Source: Hexactinellida sp. DTS-2022
Taxonomy: Eukaryota > Porifera > Hexactinellida
Direction: 5' to 3'
Length of the DNA stretch: 64,000 nt
Assembly (NCBI GenBank): GCA_028753945.1
Contig: JAPNXP010000018.1
Location: 248,001-312,000 of the forward strand
The notes beneath the pieces are model-generated. The model did no database searches, was not told the origin of the DNA, and saw nothing but the letters and a program-made list of their open reading frames with translations. Positions 45,216 through 59,400 of the stretch are shown in pieces. Every line of letters starts with the position of its first letter. Within the stretch, counting starts at the first letter, position 1. Both the position numbers and the translations under genes were made by a program.

Positions 45216-47436
45216 ATGAATCCCCGTGTGTCCCTACTCTCTGCAATAGTGGCACTGTGTGTGTGCCACGTGATATCCAGAGGGATACAGGAACAGAAGA
45301 CATTCTCTGTCAAACTAGAGGTTGTACGTCCTATGTATGACTGTCTTGAAATGAGAGACAACAAAAACAACAAAAACTACAATTACACCACCTCAGATTG
45401 TGACGATATATTGATGGAACCTAAGAATGTAATACTTGAGAATATGAAAAATCAAAGGTATTTACTGAAGGTCAAAATAGGCAGCGAAAAGCAAGAATTC
45501 AAGGTAAGCAGTTAAAAGTGTTTAAAATATGTCATTCGTTTTTGTGGGATAGTACGGTATTTTGAAAGCAACTTTGTTAATTATATATATTTTTATTTAG
45601 TAGAACACTAATTACACTGTTTCGGTCATTTAATAGCCTTTTGAATATTCATAACGAAAGGGGGAAAATCTGTTAACGGAATTCTCCTAGCATATACAAA
45701 TACATGCAAGTGACTCAGGTTAATATAAATTTCCGGATAATATTAACTAATTTATATATCCCCTTATTGTAGTTACTAACGAGATTCTACTGTATTGCTA
45801 GGTTAAAATAGACACTGGGTCTTCTGTATTGTGGGTATTCGGCTCAGAATGTGATGACTCGGATGCTCTCTGCAAGGATCATACCAAATATAAATCGGCA
45901 GACAGTGACACCTTTAAGGAGATAGATAAGACTTTCGAAATCACTTATGGAATTGGAAATGTAAAAGGAATATCCTCGGAGGATACAGTGTATTTAGCTG
46001 ATGGGCTAGAGGCAAAGAAGCAGCTATTTGGGGCTGTAGGGAAGGTCACGAAGAAATATCCTGGTTATGATGGTATTCTAGGTATGTAGTTATCGGGTCA
46101 CTTTGTTATAGTGTAGTTTGACCCGATTAAGCGGAGAAATCTAATAACCGATGACTTTATTAAGCGGAGTATACTGTAGTAGTAATTTATTAAATACACA
46201 CATTACATAATTCCTAATAATAGTACTGTATGTAGTATGTACTGAGAACACACATATGGGGAGGTGCAAACGCTATGTACATCAAAATTACCGAAAATTA
46301 GATACCCCCTAATGTCACGATTTTTTTCACCATTTGAATACGACTAATGGATTGTTTATCATTCATACATTGGAAGCGTCACGTAACGTCTGACTCTCAT
46401 ATAGGATATCCTATATGATATCCTATCTGACTTTAGGACTGGACTTGAAGAAGACCAAGGGTTACCCGATGGTATTTAGCACCGCAGCAAAAGATGCGGA
46501 TATGGACCCTATTTTCGGAGTGTTCATTAAGGGAGGCGGGAGCTCAGCTGACGGAGGGGAGATAACATTTGGAGGTGTCAAGAAGGCACATTTTAAAGAG
46601 GACACAAAATTAGAAATTAAAGTGATTGGTGACACTTTGTTTACGGTACAAATGGATGAGGTTAAATTCGGAGATACTTCGTTCTGTACAAAAGCTGGAG
46701 ATATGACCTGCAAGGCTAGTATCGACACAGGATGCTCTCTTATAGTAGGACCCAAGGATCTTATAAATGCATTCAATAAGGATGTTCTAGGTAAGTTATC
46801 CTATTCTTTATGGTGTTTGTTTGTTCAGAAATTTTTGAGCACCTGGTAAAATCTCCATATAGGGTGTGGGGAATATAAATTTAGAAACAACGGTTAAGAC
46901 TCAATAAAATAATTCACATTTTATCTCTTAATTACTATAAAGTGATTTTAGTGTCTATAACAATTGTTAATTGTGCATTGTAGAATGCCTAACTGAGACT
47001 TTAATTAATTGGTCGAGAGTAAATTCATGCAGCCAATCAGTTATTTGTATTTGTCAGTCTAGCCGAACGTTTCTAACATTCCATTGTATCAATTGGAGTA
47101 TCACTACCCAATTTGTACACAATTATACTACGCGCTATTTATATGCTTTAACTAAATTATTATAAATTGTGTATAGGTGGAACAGGGGATGGAATGAAGA
47201 AGGAAGTAAAGTGTGACAAAATAGATACTTTCCCTGACATGAAAATAAAATTCGGAGATAATACCATCGTATTAGAGCCTAAATTCTACATAATAAAGGT
47301 TGGAGATAAATGCTTTAGCACTTTCTATGGGATGAAAGATAAATGGCTTTTAGGAGACCCATTCCTAATCAAATACTATTCTGTGTACAATCTGAAGGAT
47401 GGAGATCCATCAGTAACGCTATATGAAGCTAAATAA
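45216..47436 (+). CDS. Secreted pepsin-family aspartic protease, gene 3 of 3
   Basis: Four exons: 45216-45503, 45802-46081, 46437-46790, 47177-47436. In phase, 393 aa. DTGSS starts at D100 and the second DTG at D286. Exon 1 ends differently from genes 1 and 2 (NMKNQRYLLKVKIGS). Exon 3 has its own changes near the start (YPMVFSTAAKDADMDP). It is the most diverged of the three and the most compact, because introns 1 and 3 lack the repeats shared by genes 1 and 2. Signal peptide unchanged. The TAA stop and following ~100 bp match genes 1 and 2. Confidence 0.93.
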
Positions 47437-48333
47437 CTATGCTAGCTATACCAATGCTATATATCCAGTGCTATTATGTTGTTAGGTTTAGAGTATGTAT
47501 TGTATGCTGCTAATATTAGTTAGTTATAGTAATTGTATTAAATAACTTATATGTAGACCGTCTATTCTAGACCAGGTTTCTTGACTTAAATAGTATTACC
47601 CATAGACGGCAGGGACTTTTGGTATACAAATTTATAAACGGTCTCAAATAATGAATCTAAGTTCAAGGATACAACTGTTAAACAGAGGTTCTTGTTACTC
47701 TAATTACGAAATGAATGAGTCAATGTATTATGGGGGAATTACTACTTTTATATTAATATAGGAACAAGTTTTAAGACTCAAGAAAATAATTCATACTTAT
47801 GATATTTTCCATTCAAATTAGTAGAAATAGATTTAGTGCTATCAGTTGTTAGGTGTGCTATATATAATGCCTATCTGAGACTGTAATCTAATTGGCCGAG
47901 AGTAAATTCACTGATATTATAGGTTACCAAGTATGCCGAACACGAATTTCGCATTGTTGAAATTCTTATAGGAATATTTATTGTTGTTGTTTACAAAAAT
48001 AGGTAAACAAATTATTGAAAATTCAAAATGAACCTAGAAGTTTGCTTTCAACGGGTATTATAGGTAAACAAGTATGCTGAACACGAATTTCGCATTTATA
48101 AATTTGTAATATAAACATTTGTTGTTGTTGTTTACAAAAATACATAAACAAATCCATTAAAATTCAAAATCAAATTAAAATGTAGAAACATTAATGTGTG
48201 TCTTAATTCTATTTACGAATAAATAAATAAATATTTAAATACAGTCGGCACCGCTTAAGTGAGTCATTTTTCAGGAACAAAACCATGCAAATAGAAGCTA
48301 ATTTCGGTTAATCGGGTCAAACTACTCTCGTTG
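47437..48333. other. 3' flank of protease gene 3, element X fragments
   Basis: Contains the gtagaccgtctattctagacc word (~47550), a partial element X (47880-48180: gactgtaatctaattggccg, ttatagg units) and the start of a CAGTCGGCACCGCTTAAG-type MITE (48242-48325), which abuts the pseudogene. Confidence 0.6.
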
Positions 48334-48656
48334 AATTCTTGCTTTTTGGCGCCAATTTTAATCATCAGTGTATAACTTACATCATCTACATTCTCAAGTA
48401 TTAAATTATCATTAGGTGACATCAATATATCGTCACAATTTGAGGTGTTGTAATTGTTGTTTTCGTTGTCTCTCATTTCAAGACAGTCATACATAGGACG
48501 TACAACCTCTAGAGTGATAGTGGCACTATGTGTGTGCCATGTGATATCCAGAGGAATACAGGAACAGAAAACATTCTCTGTTCCTATATTCCTCTGGATA
48601 TCACGTGGCACACAGACAGTGCCACTATTGCAGTAAGTAGGGACACACGGGATTCA
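48334..48656 (-). pseudogene. Broken, inverted fourth copy of aspartic protease exon 1
   Basis: Reverse-strand match to exon 1 of genes 1-3. The start codon region has lost one C of the CCCC run, giving a frameshift and an early stop. The signal-peptide part is followed by its own inverted copy (hairpin 48520-48625). The end of the exon lacks the GTAAG donor and runs into a MITE. No exons 2-4 follow. A diverged copy of the promoter block lies at the expected distance (49030-49140, inverted). Confidence 0.9.
48520..48625. repeat. ~50-bp-arm hairpin inside the protease pseudogene
   Basis: The arm from gtggcactatgtgtgtgcca pairs with the arm ending tggcacacagacagtgccac with very few mismatches and a tiny loop. 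The right arm is the normal orientation of the coding sequence and the left arm is the extra inverted copy. Confidence 0.95.
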
Positions 48657-50157
48657 TATCTGCTGTTTAGATGATAGAAATAAAGGCAATACATATCGCT
48701 TAATTAGAGGGAAAATAAATTTGCTCGAAATATTATTCAATAATTCGAACAAATTTATTCGAATGATTGAATGTTTGTTTTAATTTTTGAATGTTTTAAT
48801 TGTCAAATGTTCGAATTATATCAACTGTAATTATATATTTTTATTGGATAAGTTCCATGGTAATTGAATAATATCGCGAAAATTTATTTTGTAAATGGAA
48901 TAGATTTCGAATTGAAATTGTAATTGGAACAATAGAAATACAAATGTAAATATTTTCAGGAAATTCATTTAATGAATTAATATTTAAAATTTAAAATTGG
49001 AAGTAGAACTGTAATTATCCTAGATTCCTGTCTATTTATAAACTTACCGATATTCGTGTTCTGTACAGGCTGCATAATTCTCCACATGTCTACTCTACCA
49101 ATCCCTACACCTCTTTATTTCAGTTCTGATTATAGCACTTATATTCAGCTCACATATGTAGGTCACTTGTCGCCATATTAGTTCAGAGCTTCTTTAGATC
49201 GTGTTCGTGTGTCATACTTGTATCCTTATCGAGTTAATGTAAATTCGATGGGTATTCACTACACTACTGTATTTAGATAATTTTAGATACCAATTGCAAC
49301 ATCTATATTATAAACTCGATTGTTGTGTTTGGTTGTTTGTTTGTTTGTTTGTTTGTTTGTTTGTTTGTTTGTATATTTGTTAATCCGGGTTGTATTAAAG
49401 TGATGGGGGAATAGAAACCGCATTTAGAATGTTGGTAGAAACTAACTTCCAAATGTTACAAAAGGTAAACAAGTATGCCGAACATGATTTTCGCGTTTGA
49501 AAATTTAAAATATTAATATTTGTTGTTGTTTAACAAGTTATTTAAACAAAGTTACAAACAAGTTATGGAAAATGATAGAAAGGGATATATATATATAACA
49601 TCATCTACCATTTTCCACAGTAGAAAGGGTGAGGAGTAAGGCCATACAGAGGCCGTTAACTTGAGGTACGTATCACCGATCCGCCGCAAAGCGACCGAGA
49701 CCGAAGGGCTCGTAAATATAATATCCTGTAGATTTTCTATATGATATCATATAGGATGGCTAGTATATTGATATACTCAGTCAATAAATGTCTTTGTAGA
49801 AATTCTAAATATACAATTGGAAAATTAGTCAGAAATGATCCACTACAAAGTAGCGGCACAGTAAAATTATAGAATATTGTTGTAAAATTACTAAAGAGTG
49901 ATAAACAAATTTGTAGAGAATTATAATATCCTCAAAAATATTCATTTCATAAAATACAATCATTACCAGTTATATAAATAACAATTTTAAAGGTTACAGG
50001 TATGACCTAATTTAGGGGATTGATCGCCCTCTTCCCAGTACAGAAAATTTAATGGAAATGAAATTAAATCTTACAGTATTAATCTCGCCTTTAGACATAC
50101 AATATTTGATCTTTTGATTAAATAATAAATCTTCTTCAATAATGAGAATGTCCATAA
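48657..50157. other. Gene-free region with (GTTT)n and element X fragments
   Basis: (GTTT)n at 49329-49371. A segment with aagtgatgggggaatagaaaccgc (49400-49435) is found inverted at 57325-57345. An element X fragment with the GC-rich tail is at 49450-49712. The rest is AT-rich without a gene. Confidence 0.6.
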
Positions 50158-53100
50158 TCAGTTAATCAAACTTAAAAATCTTTTTATAGATTTTGCAGGT
50201 AGGTTTTGGCAAACTGCCTTTAACCTTAAATTTCTATCTGAAGTGAGTAGCACCACACAGGATCTGATACAATCCGGATCTAAACGAATAAATAGTAATA
50301 AACAAACTACAATATACTCTGTTAATAGGAACACGGATAAGGGAATATCGGTTAAGGAGTACAAGGTTAATTCCCCTAGCCTATACAAATGCATGCAAGT
50401 GACTCCGGTTAATACAAGAATTCTTGACAGTCCCTTGATGTAACTAATAACGAGAGTATATTAGGTATAGTATAATGGAGTATATTAACTGTAACTAACT
50501 ATTGGCACTAACATTAATCGGACTCATTTTAGTTTCAGTTCTATTTAGCGGCACACTATAGTGTGTTAATACCTGATGGCTTGTGCCATGTCTGATTAAG
50601 CTTAACACAGGACTGAAGAATGAGATCATCATTTATTTGCTAAATAAACACAAATAAACAGCAAAAACAGCAAAAACAATAACAACAACAAACAAAAAAA
50701 CAAGAAAAACAACAAAAAAAACAACAAAAGAAACAATAACAATAATAACAACAACAACACTTACATTTCTTACGGAAGAGAAATCTTGTGTATACGGAGT
50801 ATCTATTAAGTTTCCTTGATTAGTCAGGGCTAACATTTTATGTTTGGGGTTAGAAAATTCTGTCATTAACCACGAATATGCGTCTCTAGAATGTAAACAA
50901 ACAAGTAAACAACAACAACCAACCAACCAACCAACCAAATAAATAAACAAACAAACAAACAAACAAACAAACAACACAATATGGAACTAACATTAATTAG
51001 TTCCATATTCAATAAATACTAACTTTGCCTTGGAACAAGAAGAAAGGTGTTTGTGAGATTTGGAAATTGGAATTCCTAAATGTTCCAATTCTTGTAAAAC
51101 TAAAGAAATACAAACACAAACCTTAAATTACAAAACAACAACAACAACAAACAAACAAACAAATAGACCTTCCCTACAAACAAAATTCACAAATTAATAA
51201 ACTTTCAAATAAAAACTGACTTTGAAAAAGGAATTAGAATTGGAACAAAACAAATTGTTTAAATGTTTATACAATAACATAGTTACTAGTTTCTATCTAC
51301 TCTTGTTAGTAGGAACACCAGGGGACCGTCAAATTCGTTCGTCTTATCCGGGATTCGTATTAAGTATTAACTAATATAATTTGTATTGGAAAGGCTTTGA
51401 AGGAGACTGTAATAGTGTTCGTATTAACCGGAATTCGTATTAACGAGAGTATTCTGTGTTTGCAATTAACAAATACAGTTGACTCCGCTTAATAGGGTCA
51501 CTTTGTTCCAGAGTAGTTTGACCCGATTAAGCGGAGAAATCTATTAACCGGTGTCTCTATTAAGCGGAGTCGACTGTATTCAAATAGAGATTCTAACCGA
51601 TAAGAGGTACAATCAGCTGTAGACTAGTGTTTGTATGTATTTGTTGTAGTATATGTAGATATGATAGGAAACAATTTGTATCGGGGACAATGTATCTTGG
51701 AGTAATCTCATGTCTGATTATTGTTTGTTGTTTGTGTTTGTTGATCTCTGAACTCTGTTTGTCAACTTGTTCTTTCAATTTATTCTTTTCAGTTCCCAAA
51801 ATAGATAATTCATTCGTGACTTGTGTGTCGTCTGGCAAACTAACAAACAATAAATAAAATATAAATTCACATAATTGTCACATTTCATATACATTCGGCA
51901 ACCGTTAATTCGAACTTTCACTAATTTGTATTTCGAAAATTCGCTAATTCGACCAAATTTAATTTTCCCTTGATTGTTCGAATTAACGGGTGTTGATGAC
52001 AATATGATATTGGACTATTAAATAAGAACCAAAGAGTAATATTAGAAACTAACTATTCTTCTTCATCTGAATGCGGATTAAGTTCTTCAAATGGATTTTC
52101 CATCGAATCCTATTAAACAAAAAACTGTAAATAACAAATAGTATAATGTTCTTATAGCCGGCATAATTATATAGGGGCAAATGGTAACCGTTTTCTAGTA
52201 CAGTAGAATGTTCTTATATCCGGTGTTCTTATATCCGACATCTACTGTATAACAATGCAAACTATAATAACCAATTAAGCGTGATCTACTGTAAACACAT
52301 ACTGTGTATGTTATATCAGGAATAAGAGTTTTGTCGATATTCGTGTCTGTGTTTGTTTGTGACGTATATTTTGCGTTGAGAGAGAAATAAGTTAGTTCGG
52401 AATCTAAACAGATAGGAAAATTGGGATCTTTTGATAGCGTTCTTAAATCTGAAATTATTAGCGACATTCTGTATTGAATACTCTGTTCATTCTAAATAAA
52501 TAAATAAATAAAGAAAGAAATAAAGAAATAAAGAAATAAAGAAATAAAGAAAAGTCTAATAATCCATAGTTTTCTAATAATAAAGTTGAAAATATTTCTG
52601 CAATATTTCCTTATATAATTATTTCATTGATCAAGTTAAACAACCACAATGCAACAATATAATTACTGTAATATCCATGGTTCCTTAGTACAATACCTCT
52701 GTATCGAGTTGTACGGTTTCCCAAGATATTCTCGAGTTTATAAACTTATCAGTTAGCACACAGCCAGATAGCAACTGATCTTCCCAAAGGAATGTGTTGT
52801 TGTCAGTTGACACCTCTGTTGACAGCTGTAAACTAATCAGCTGATTGGCTAACACGTAGAGTAGACTCCATAGCCTATAACAACAATAATATAAATAAAA
52901 CAATAATTTTAATTTGTGATTCAGGACTATGAAAATTGGATCAGACCAGGAATAGGAGCGTATTTACAAATGGTTGTATAATACATTGATTGGGACCTGT
53001 AAATCCCTTCGTTATATCCGGATATTCGTTATAAGCGGGTAATAATTAATGCATTTAGTGCTCTGGGGGAAAATCTCCATTTCGTTATAAGCGGTTATTT

Positions 53101-53436
53101 CGGTATATCCGACTTGGGTATAACGGGAGTTCATTGTAGTAATTAATGCATTTAGTGCTCAGGGGGAAAATCTCCATTTCGTTATAACGGGTATTTAGTT
53201 TAATCGTTATATCCGACTTGGTTATAACGGAAGTTTACATTTATAAAATAAAAACAAAAAAGTTGTTTCCTGTTGAGTTACCCAAACCTGTGATTTGAGA
53301 AAGTTTGGAAATAATCTAATAACAAGTTTGTGTTGTGTCTCATCCATTGTACGAATATTCTAATTTGAGGCAGCAAATACCACGTGTGGGGGGGTACAGT
53401 AGATTCACACTATAAGATACATATAATAACATGTTG

Positions 53437-53469
<33 letters not shown>

Positions 53470-56400
53470 GTTGTTGTTGTGTTGTTGTTGTGTTGTTGTG
53501 TTGTTGTGTTGTTGTTGTGTTATTGTACCTGAATATTCCGTTGCATAGATTGTATGATAAGGAAATGGAACGAGAATAGAAAATCCACTTTGTATTGCTG
53601 AGCTGATTCTAAAAATAGAAAAACATATAAAAACAACAAATTTCAGTTCGAGTTCGAATATCAACTACGCACTGAGCATCCTTATATGTAGACGGTCTAT
53701 AAAATCCCATACAAACCAAGGCAAAAATTTGTAGACCGTATATATATTCTGTAGACCAAAATCCCTGCCTTATATGCGTAATACTAATTTATACATAAGA
53801 AAATCTTGTCTAATTCTAGACGGTCTACAATTTCCAACGCACTAGAGGGCGTGTTCTGATTGGTCAGTGCGAACAGGGCAATGAGCTGCATCTTAAGGAG
53901 AATCTGTGACAGCGATTGGTTGCATCTGTTATTCAGTATAGCGGATAGCGAGCAGTAGAACTCTGTTAACCAATGGGATACGGAGTCTGTCCTATAGGCA
54001 GTGCAGATACTATAAATAGAAGGCAGGATTAGTTACAATCATAACTAACCCAATATTCGTATAGAGCTTAGCTTGAATTGTCAGGAAGGATAAGTGCACG
54101 TCTTTAAACAACTAAAAATTAAAGATTAGTGTAGTAGACTCTCGTTAATAGGAATATATTCGTATTATCAGGAATTCGTAATAACCGGAGTCACTTGCAT
54201 GCATTTGTATAGGCTAGGGGAATTAAACCTTGTACTCCTTAACCGATATTCCCTTATCCGTGTTTCTATTAACAGAGAATAGTGTATTATAACTATTAGC
54301 ATACCTGATGAATGTTAACTGGACTGACAATATTCTTAACTGGGACAGCCTTCTTAAAATCGAGTTTTTCTGTTTGTACTATTTCTGAGTCAATAGTTAG
54401 TTTAAATGAGTTATCTGGTATAATCCATACTTCATTATCACACTAGTAAACAACAACAACAATAAACAACCTCTTGTAAATACATAAACAAACCTATTAA
54501 CCTGATTACTGTGTTTGGGAGGAGTCCCAACAGATATTTCTCTGCTCTTAGATTGCAAGCTTGTACTCTGTAAATATGTAAATACAATTATAACGAAAAA
54601 TATATATTTCGTAACTATAAGGAAAAGTGACGAAATATAATGAAAACCGTGAAACAAATAAAATTAACAAATTTGTGACGAATTTTTCGAAGTTTATATA
54701 CAGTAGAACCTCATTAATACGAACAAGGTTAATACGAAATTACGGTTGATACGAACACTATTTCAGTCCCTTTCAAAGCCTTTTCAATACAAATGACACC
54801 GGTTAATATGAAAATCGGATTAGGAGAAAACATTATGACGGTCCCCTGGTGTTCGTACTAAGAGGCTCTACTGTATTATGTTTGTATTTGGAAATATTAT
54901 ATGTGTTTATTGAGATTATTGTTTTCTTAGAAAAATTCCTCATAAAAATTTTGGCAATTCTATTTGTGTCACGGATTTCATCATATTTCGTCAGTTTTCC
55001 TTATAGTTACGAAATATTATATTTTTTCCTTAGAATTTAGACAAGGGAAGCAATTCCAGGAAAAGGTGTTTTTAATCAATTAATCAACCAAAATTTTCGT
55101 TGTTTTTCCTTATAGAGAGTTAAACTCAAGTATAAAAGTGTTGAAAGGAATATTGAATTGAGTTAGTATATTTGATTGCAGAATGGAAGTATTAAAATTT
55201 TCAGTTTATTGTATTGTATGTTCAATTTTTTTAAAGTATTTCAAATAATTTATTTGTAAGTAAATAAACAAATAATAAACACAATTATAGGTATACAGCA
55301 TAATGTAGTTGTTGTTGTTGTTGTTATTGTTATAAGGCACTGGGACTGCTGTGCTTTGATGGAAATGTCATTTGCGACAAATTAGACAAAACAATTTTAT
55401 TCTTTTTGAGAGGATGATAATCCCCTCTTCTGAATTCCCGACCGGAAATTTGCAGCTCAGGAGCTGAAAAAGTGTTCTTAATTTCGAGAGAGAGAGGTTT
55501 CCTAATTTGTGTCAAATCGAAATCGTCTTTTGACCGTTTTCTTGCGAGTTTGAAAAGTTGGCTTTCCCTCTCTTCTCCGTAAGTTGGTTTTCTTCTTGTA
55601 TTCGGATTATTATCTGTAACTTTAATAGAACCGATACGGTCAAGAATTGAGGTTATATTTGGTGTTATACGGAATTGTATTTTTTTTCTAGGTTTTAAAG
55701 ATTCAGCAGTTTGTCTTTCCTCAATTAATTGTGGGAAATAAATTTCTGTTGTTCTTAATTCGTCCAAATTCGAAATTGAATTCTTACAAATTTGTACTTG
55801 TTTCTTGTAAAGATTGAGTTGAATTTCAAAAGTATTTTGAATAATGTCAAGTTCCTTCAAAAGGCGTCTCTCTCTGTCGAATAGTGCTGTTTTCATTTCG
55901 GAAAATTTATTAAGAATTATTATTCTTATTCTATTTATTTCTGATAAGAATTGTTCGGGAGTTTGTTGGTGTTCCATTTTGGCAAATTAAGTTTTATATA
56001 AAAGTTGCTCAAAAAAGTTGTTTTTATAGTTGTTTGTGTATACTTGAATGCTTATTATTTACGCAATCGTGACAACAAGAATTATAGGAATGCAAAGTTC
56101 ATAAATTTAATTTCATACTAATCAAATCTATTTTGAAAGAAAATCAAAAATTATTCAACAATTTAATTATAGAATTGACAAATGTGTTTAAAGTTTAAAC
56201 TGAAGTTGATGTTCGCAAAATCTGTTAAAAATACAAATGTATACCCTTTAATTAGTGGAAGTAATATTAATCAAAATGAATACTGATTTTATAGCAGATA
56301 TTTTGCTGAGATATAATTCAGCATTTTGCATATTTTCAGATACTTTCGTCAGTAGGAACACCAGGGGACCGTCTTAATATGTTCGTATTATCCGGAATTT

Positions 56401-59400
56401 GTATTAACCGGAGTCACTTGCATGCATTTGTATAGGCTAGGGGAATTAAACCTTGTACTCCTTAACCGATATTTCCCTTATCCGTGTTCCTATTAACGAG
56501 AGTCTACTGTATATTATTTATGACAAATCTATAACAGATAATTAATGTCAATTAAATTAAATGGACCCGAAATGAAATAGGATATATTATATAAGAAATG
56601 TTTAATATAAAGGAGCATAGTATTACAAAAGCAATCCTTAATAAGGAAAAGTTAAATGGTCAGTTCAATGATTTCTATATAAATTGCATTAAATTACAAA
56701 CATCATAATATAATTGTATAACGTAAATAACAATAAGTTGACACCTCAATAATTAATATGTTCGTAATCAATATGTGACAGATATTATAGTCGCAAATAT
56801 AAGGATATTACCCTAGCAATATTGCAAGTACATATGGTTGTTTTATGCAAATTTCACTTCTACAAATATGCTTATTAATAAAACTGTAATTCTATAAACT
56901 GAACTAACACAATAAGTTCAGTAAAACCGAAATTATGGCAATGTTTGGTTCATTAATAATTCCTAAGAATAAATGGAATAAATGAACTCTCAAACATGCC
57001 AATGTACCACCTGTGTTGCTATAGTAACCTAGGAATGTTATAAACTAGAAAAATCATAATTTAATGATTCAAATAGGAAATACACAATATAATTATGATG
57101 ATTGCAAGATAATAGCAACATTCATAAACAGTAAATGGTAGTAAAGCAAATAGTCAAAACTGGCTTTTTCTAACCAATTCTTTGTATGGAAATATACTAC
57201 GCAGTCTCACTTTTTCCAATACACAAAAAATATATAAATTAAAAGTTTGAAAATATTGATTAACTATTCAGCATACTTGTTTACCCATTATAACATTTGG
57301 AAGTTAGTTTATATCTCATATATAAATGCGGTTTCTATTCCCCCATCACTTTAATACTCCGCACAAACAAACAAACAAACAACAATCGAGTTTTTATAAT
57401 ATAGATTCAGAAAAATAGTTAGTTAGTTAGGAAAAATCGTTTCGACTGTAGATATGATATATTCTCCTTAATAACCTTTCTGTTAAGGGATATTTGAAAC
57501 CCTTTTGAGGTCTGATAAATAGTTATATAAGATAGGAGATTACTTCATAACATATCCTATAAATCCTACATATATGAACATAATACAGTAATGTATACTA
57601 TACAATAACTGGAATAGTTACTTATGACAAAAAGGGAAATGTTTTATGACAGTTCATTGTCAAAAGTTGAATCGATACGGAAAGATATACGAATTAAACT
57701 CCAGTCACTACATATCTTGCTTGATGAGAGAGAATCCGATTTAATACACAGATTAGATGAGGTAAAAGGTAGCATAGTAACCGCTTTGGAGGAATGGAAT
57801 GCCAGTGTAAAAGATGCTGAATACACGATAACTCAAGCCAACTCCGGAATTCGGAATAATAAATGGAATTCTCAGTTGGAAAACGAAGCAAAAGAAGATT
57901 TAAAATGTTTGGAAAAAAACAAGCCAACTTTTGAAATTAATTTCAAATTGAGAGGTGATATGGAAAATGTAATTTCCAATCTTGGTGAAATAAACATGAA
58001 ACAAATAAACAAACAAACTAACACGAGACATGAAATAGAGAGTGTTTACATTTCTGAAAATATATTTGACATCATGCTAAAGGGTAATATGCAATGTCCA
58101 ATTTTACAAAAACAAGTTGAGGACAAGTATCGAATTAGTATGTTAGCGTTTAGGGGAAATATTAATACTGGAAAGGTAATAGAAAATGTGTTAATGCCGA
58201 AAAAACTAAGCAGATCCCTTTCATGTGCAGAATTGAATACAACAGAATACACCAAGAGACACACTATGGGACCTGCATGCAATAGAAGAGCATTCGATGA
58301 TTCTTATATTTCGAAAAACATGATCGTAAAACCACTACCAAAACCTATTAAACTAACAGAACCTATTGAAAATTTGAAATTTGAAATAAAAGAAAAGGCA
58401 AATGGATTTATTTGGCATAGGGGGGCGAGAAATAATCCTAACAGAAATGCGAATAAGCACCAGTTTAAGAAGAGACCATTCAGTACAAGTTTTGCCGGAA
58501 AAGATAGCTCATTATCCTGTGCAATGTACAAACTTACTGAAATTAAAATAGAGAACTATTTAGCCGAACGAGTAACAGTAGATTTACGACGAAATAAAGA
58601 CAAACAGGTTAATGGCACTTTGAGGTGTGTCGTCAATAAAGGTGCCAAAATGCCAATCGTTGGAATCGAATTGGACACAAATGATGGAGATTGCGATGGG
58701 TGTTTTGGAAATACAAGATTTTTCAAAACAAAAGCAAACAAGGCCTGTTTCATAACAGCTAATCGCGTTCGTATAATTATATCTATGTAGTCTATAAATA
58801 GAACTTGTTGCTAACGTAGTACTTTAGAATGTGATTATGTAATACTTCTTGTAAATAGTTGTTTACCTGTTTGTTTGTTTGTTTGTTTGTCAATCTATAA
58901 GTATCTCTATATACCTAGTGTCAACTCGGTTAGTACGTACACTCAGATAATACGTACAAACTTTTCTCTCCAGAAGGGGTACGTACTAACCGAATTCTAA
59001 TGTACATATATTTTATGATTTTGTTAAAGGTCATTTTAACATCTAAAATTCATCTTTGTGAAGTCGGGTTTTATATTGAAAAGTGTCTGCCAATATACAA
59101 GTAAGCTCTTATTCAATTGACTCAAAATAAAAATAAAAATAAAAACTCAACATTCCTTAGCAATACGTTAGCAACGACTTATTCTATATTTAGACTATAT
59201 CATAATACACACTTTATCAGCAGATAGGAAATAAGCCTTATGGTTTTCAGTCTTGAAATATTGTATGCCTTCAAAATACCCATTTGAAGTCCCGTCTTTT
59301 GTGTCCAATTCGACGCCTACAATTGGCGTTTTGACACCTCTTGATACGACACATTTTAATATCCCATGCACTTGTTTGTTCTTGTTCCATCTGGAAGTAA

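Noticed and set aside
52052..52110. End of a separate gene at the TAG after DSMENPFEEL
   Set aside because: A GT donor inside the stop codon rejoins in phase with the PIN-domain exon, and the exons on both sides match SMG6 order.
53410..53664. Frame ISSAIQSGF... of the SMG6 53529-53608 exon
   Set aside because: Its phase does not fit the neighbouring exons; the NQLSNTKW frame does, and continues into IFVQWMR and LWSLLYVL, as in SMG6.
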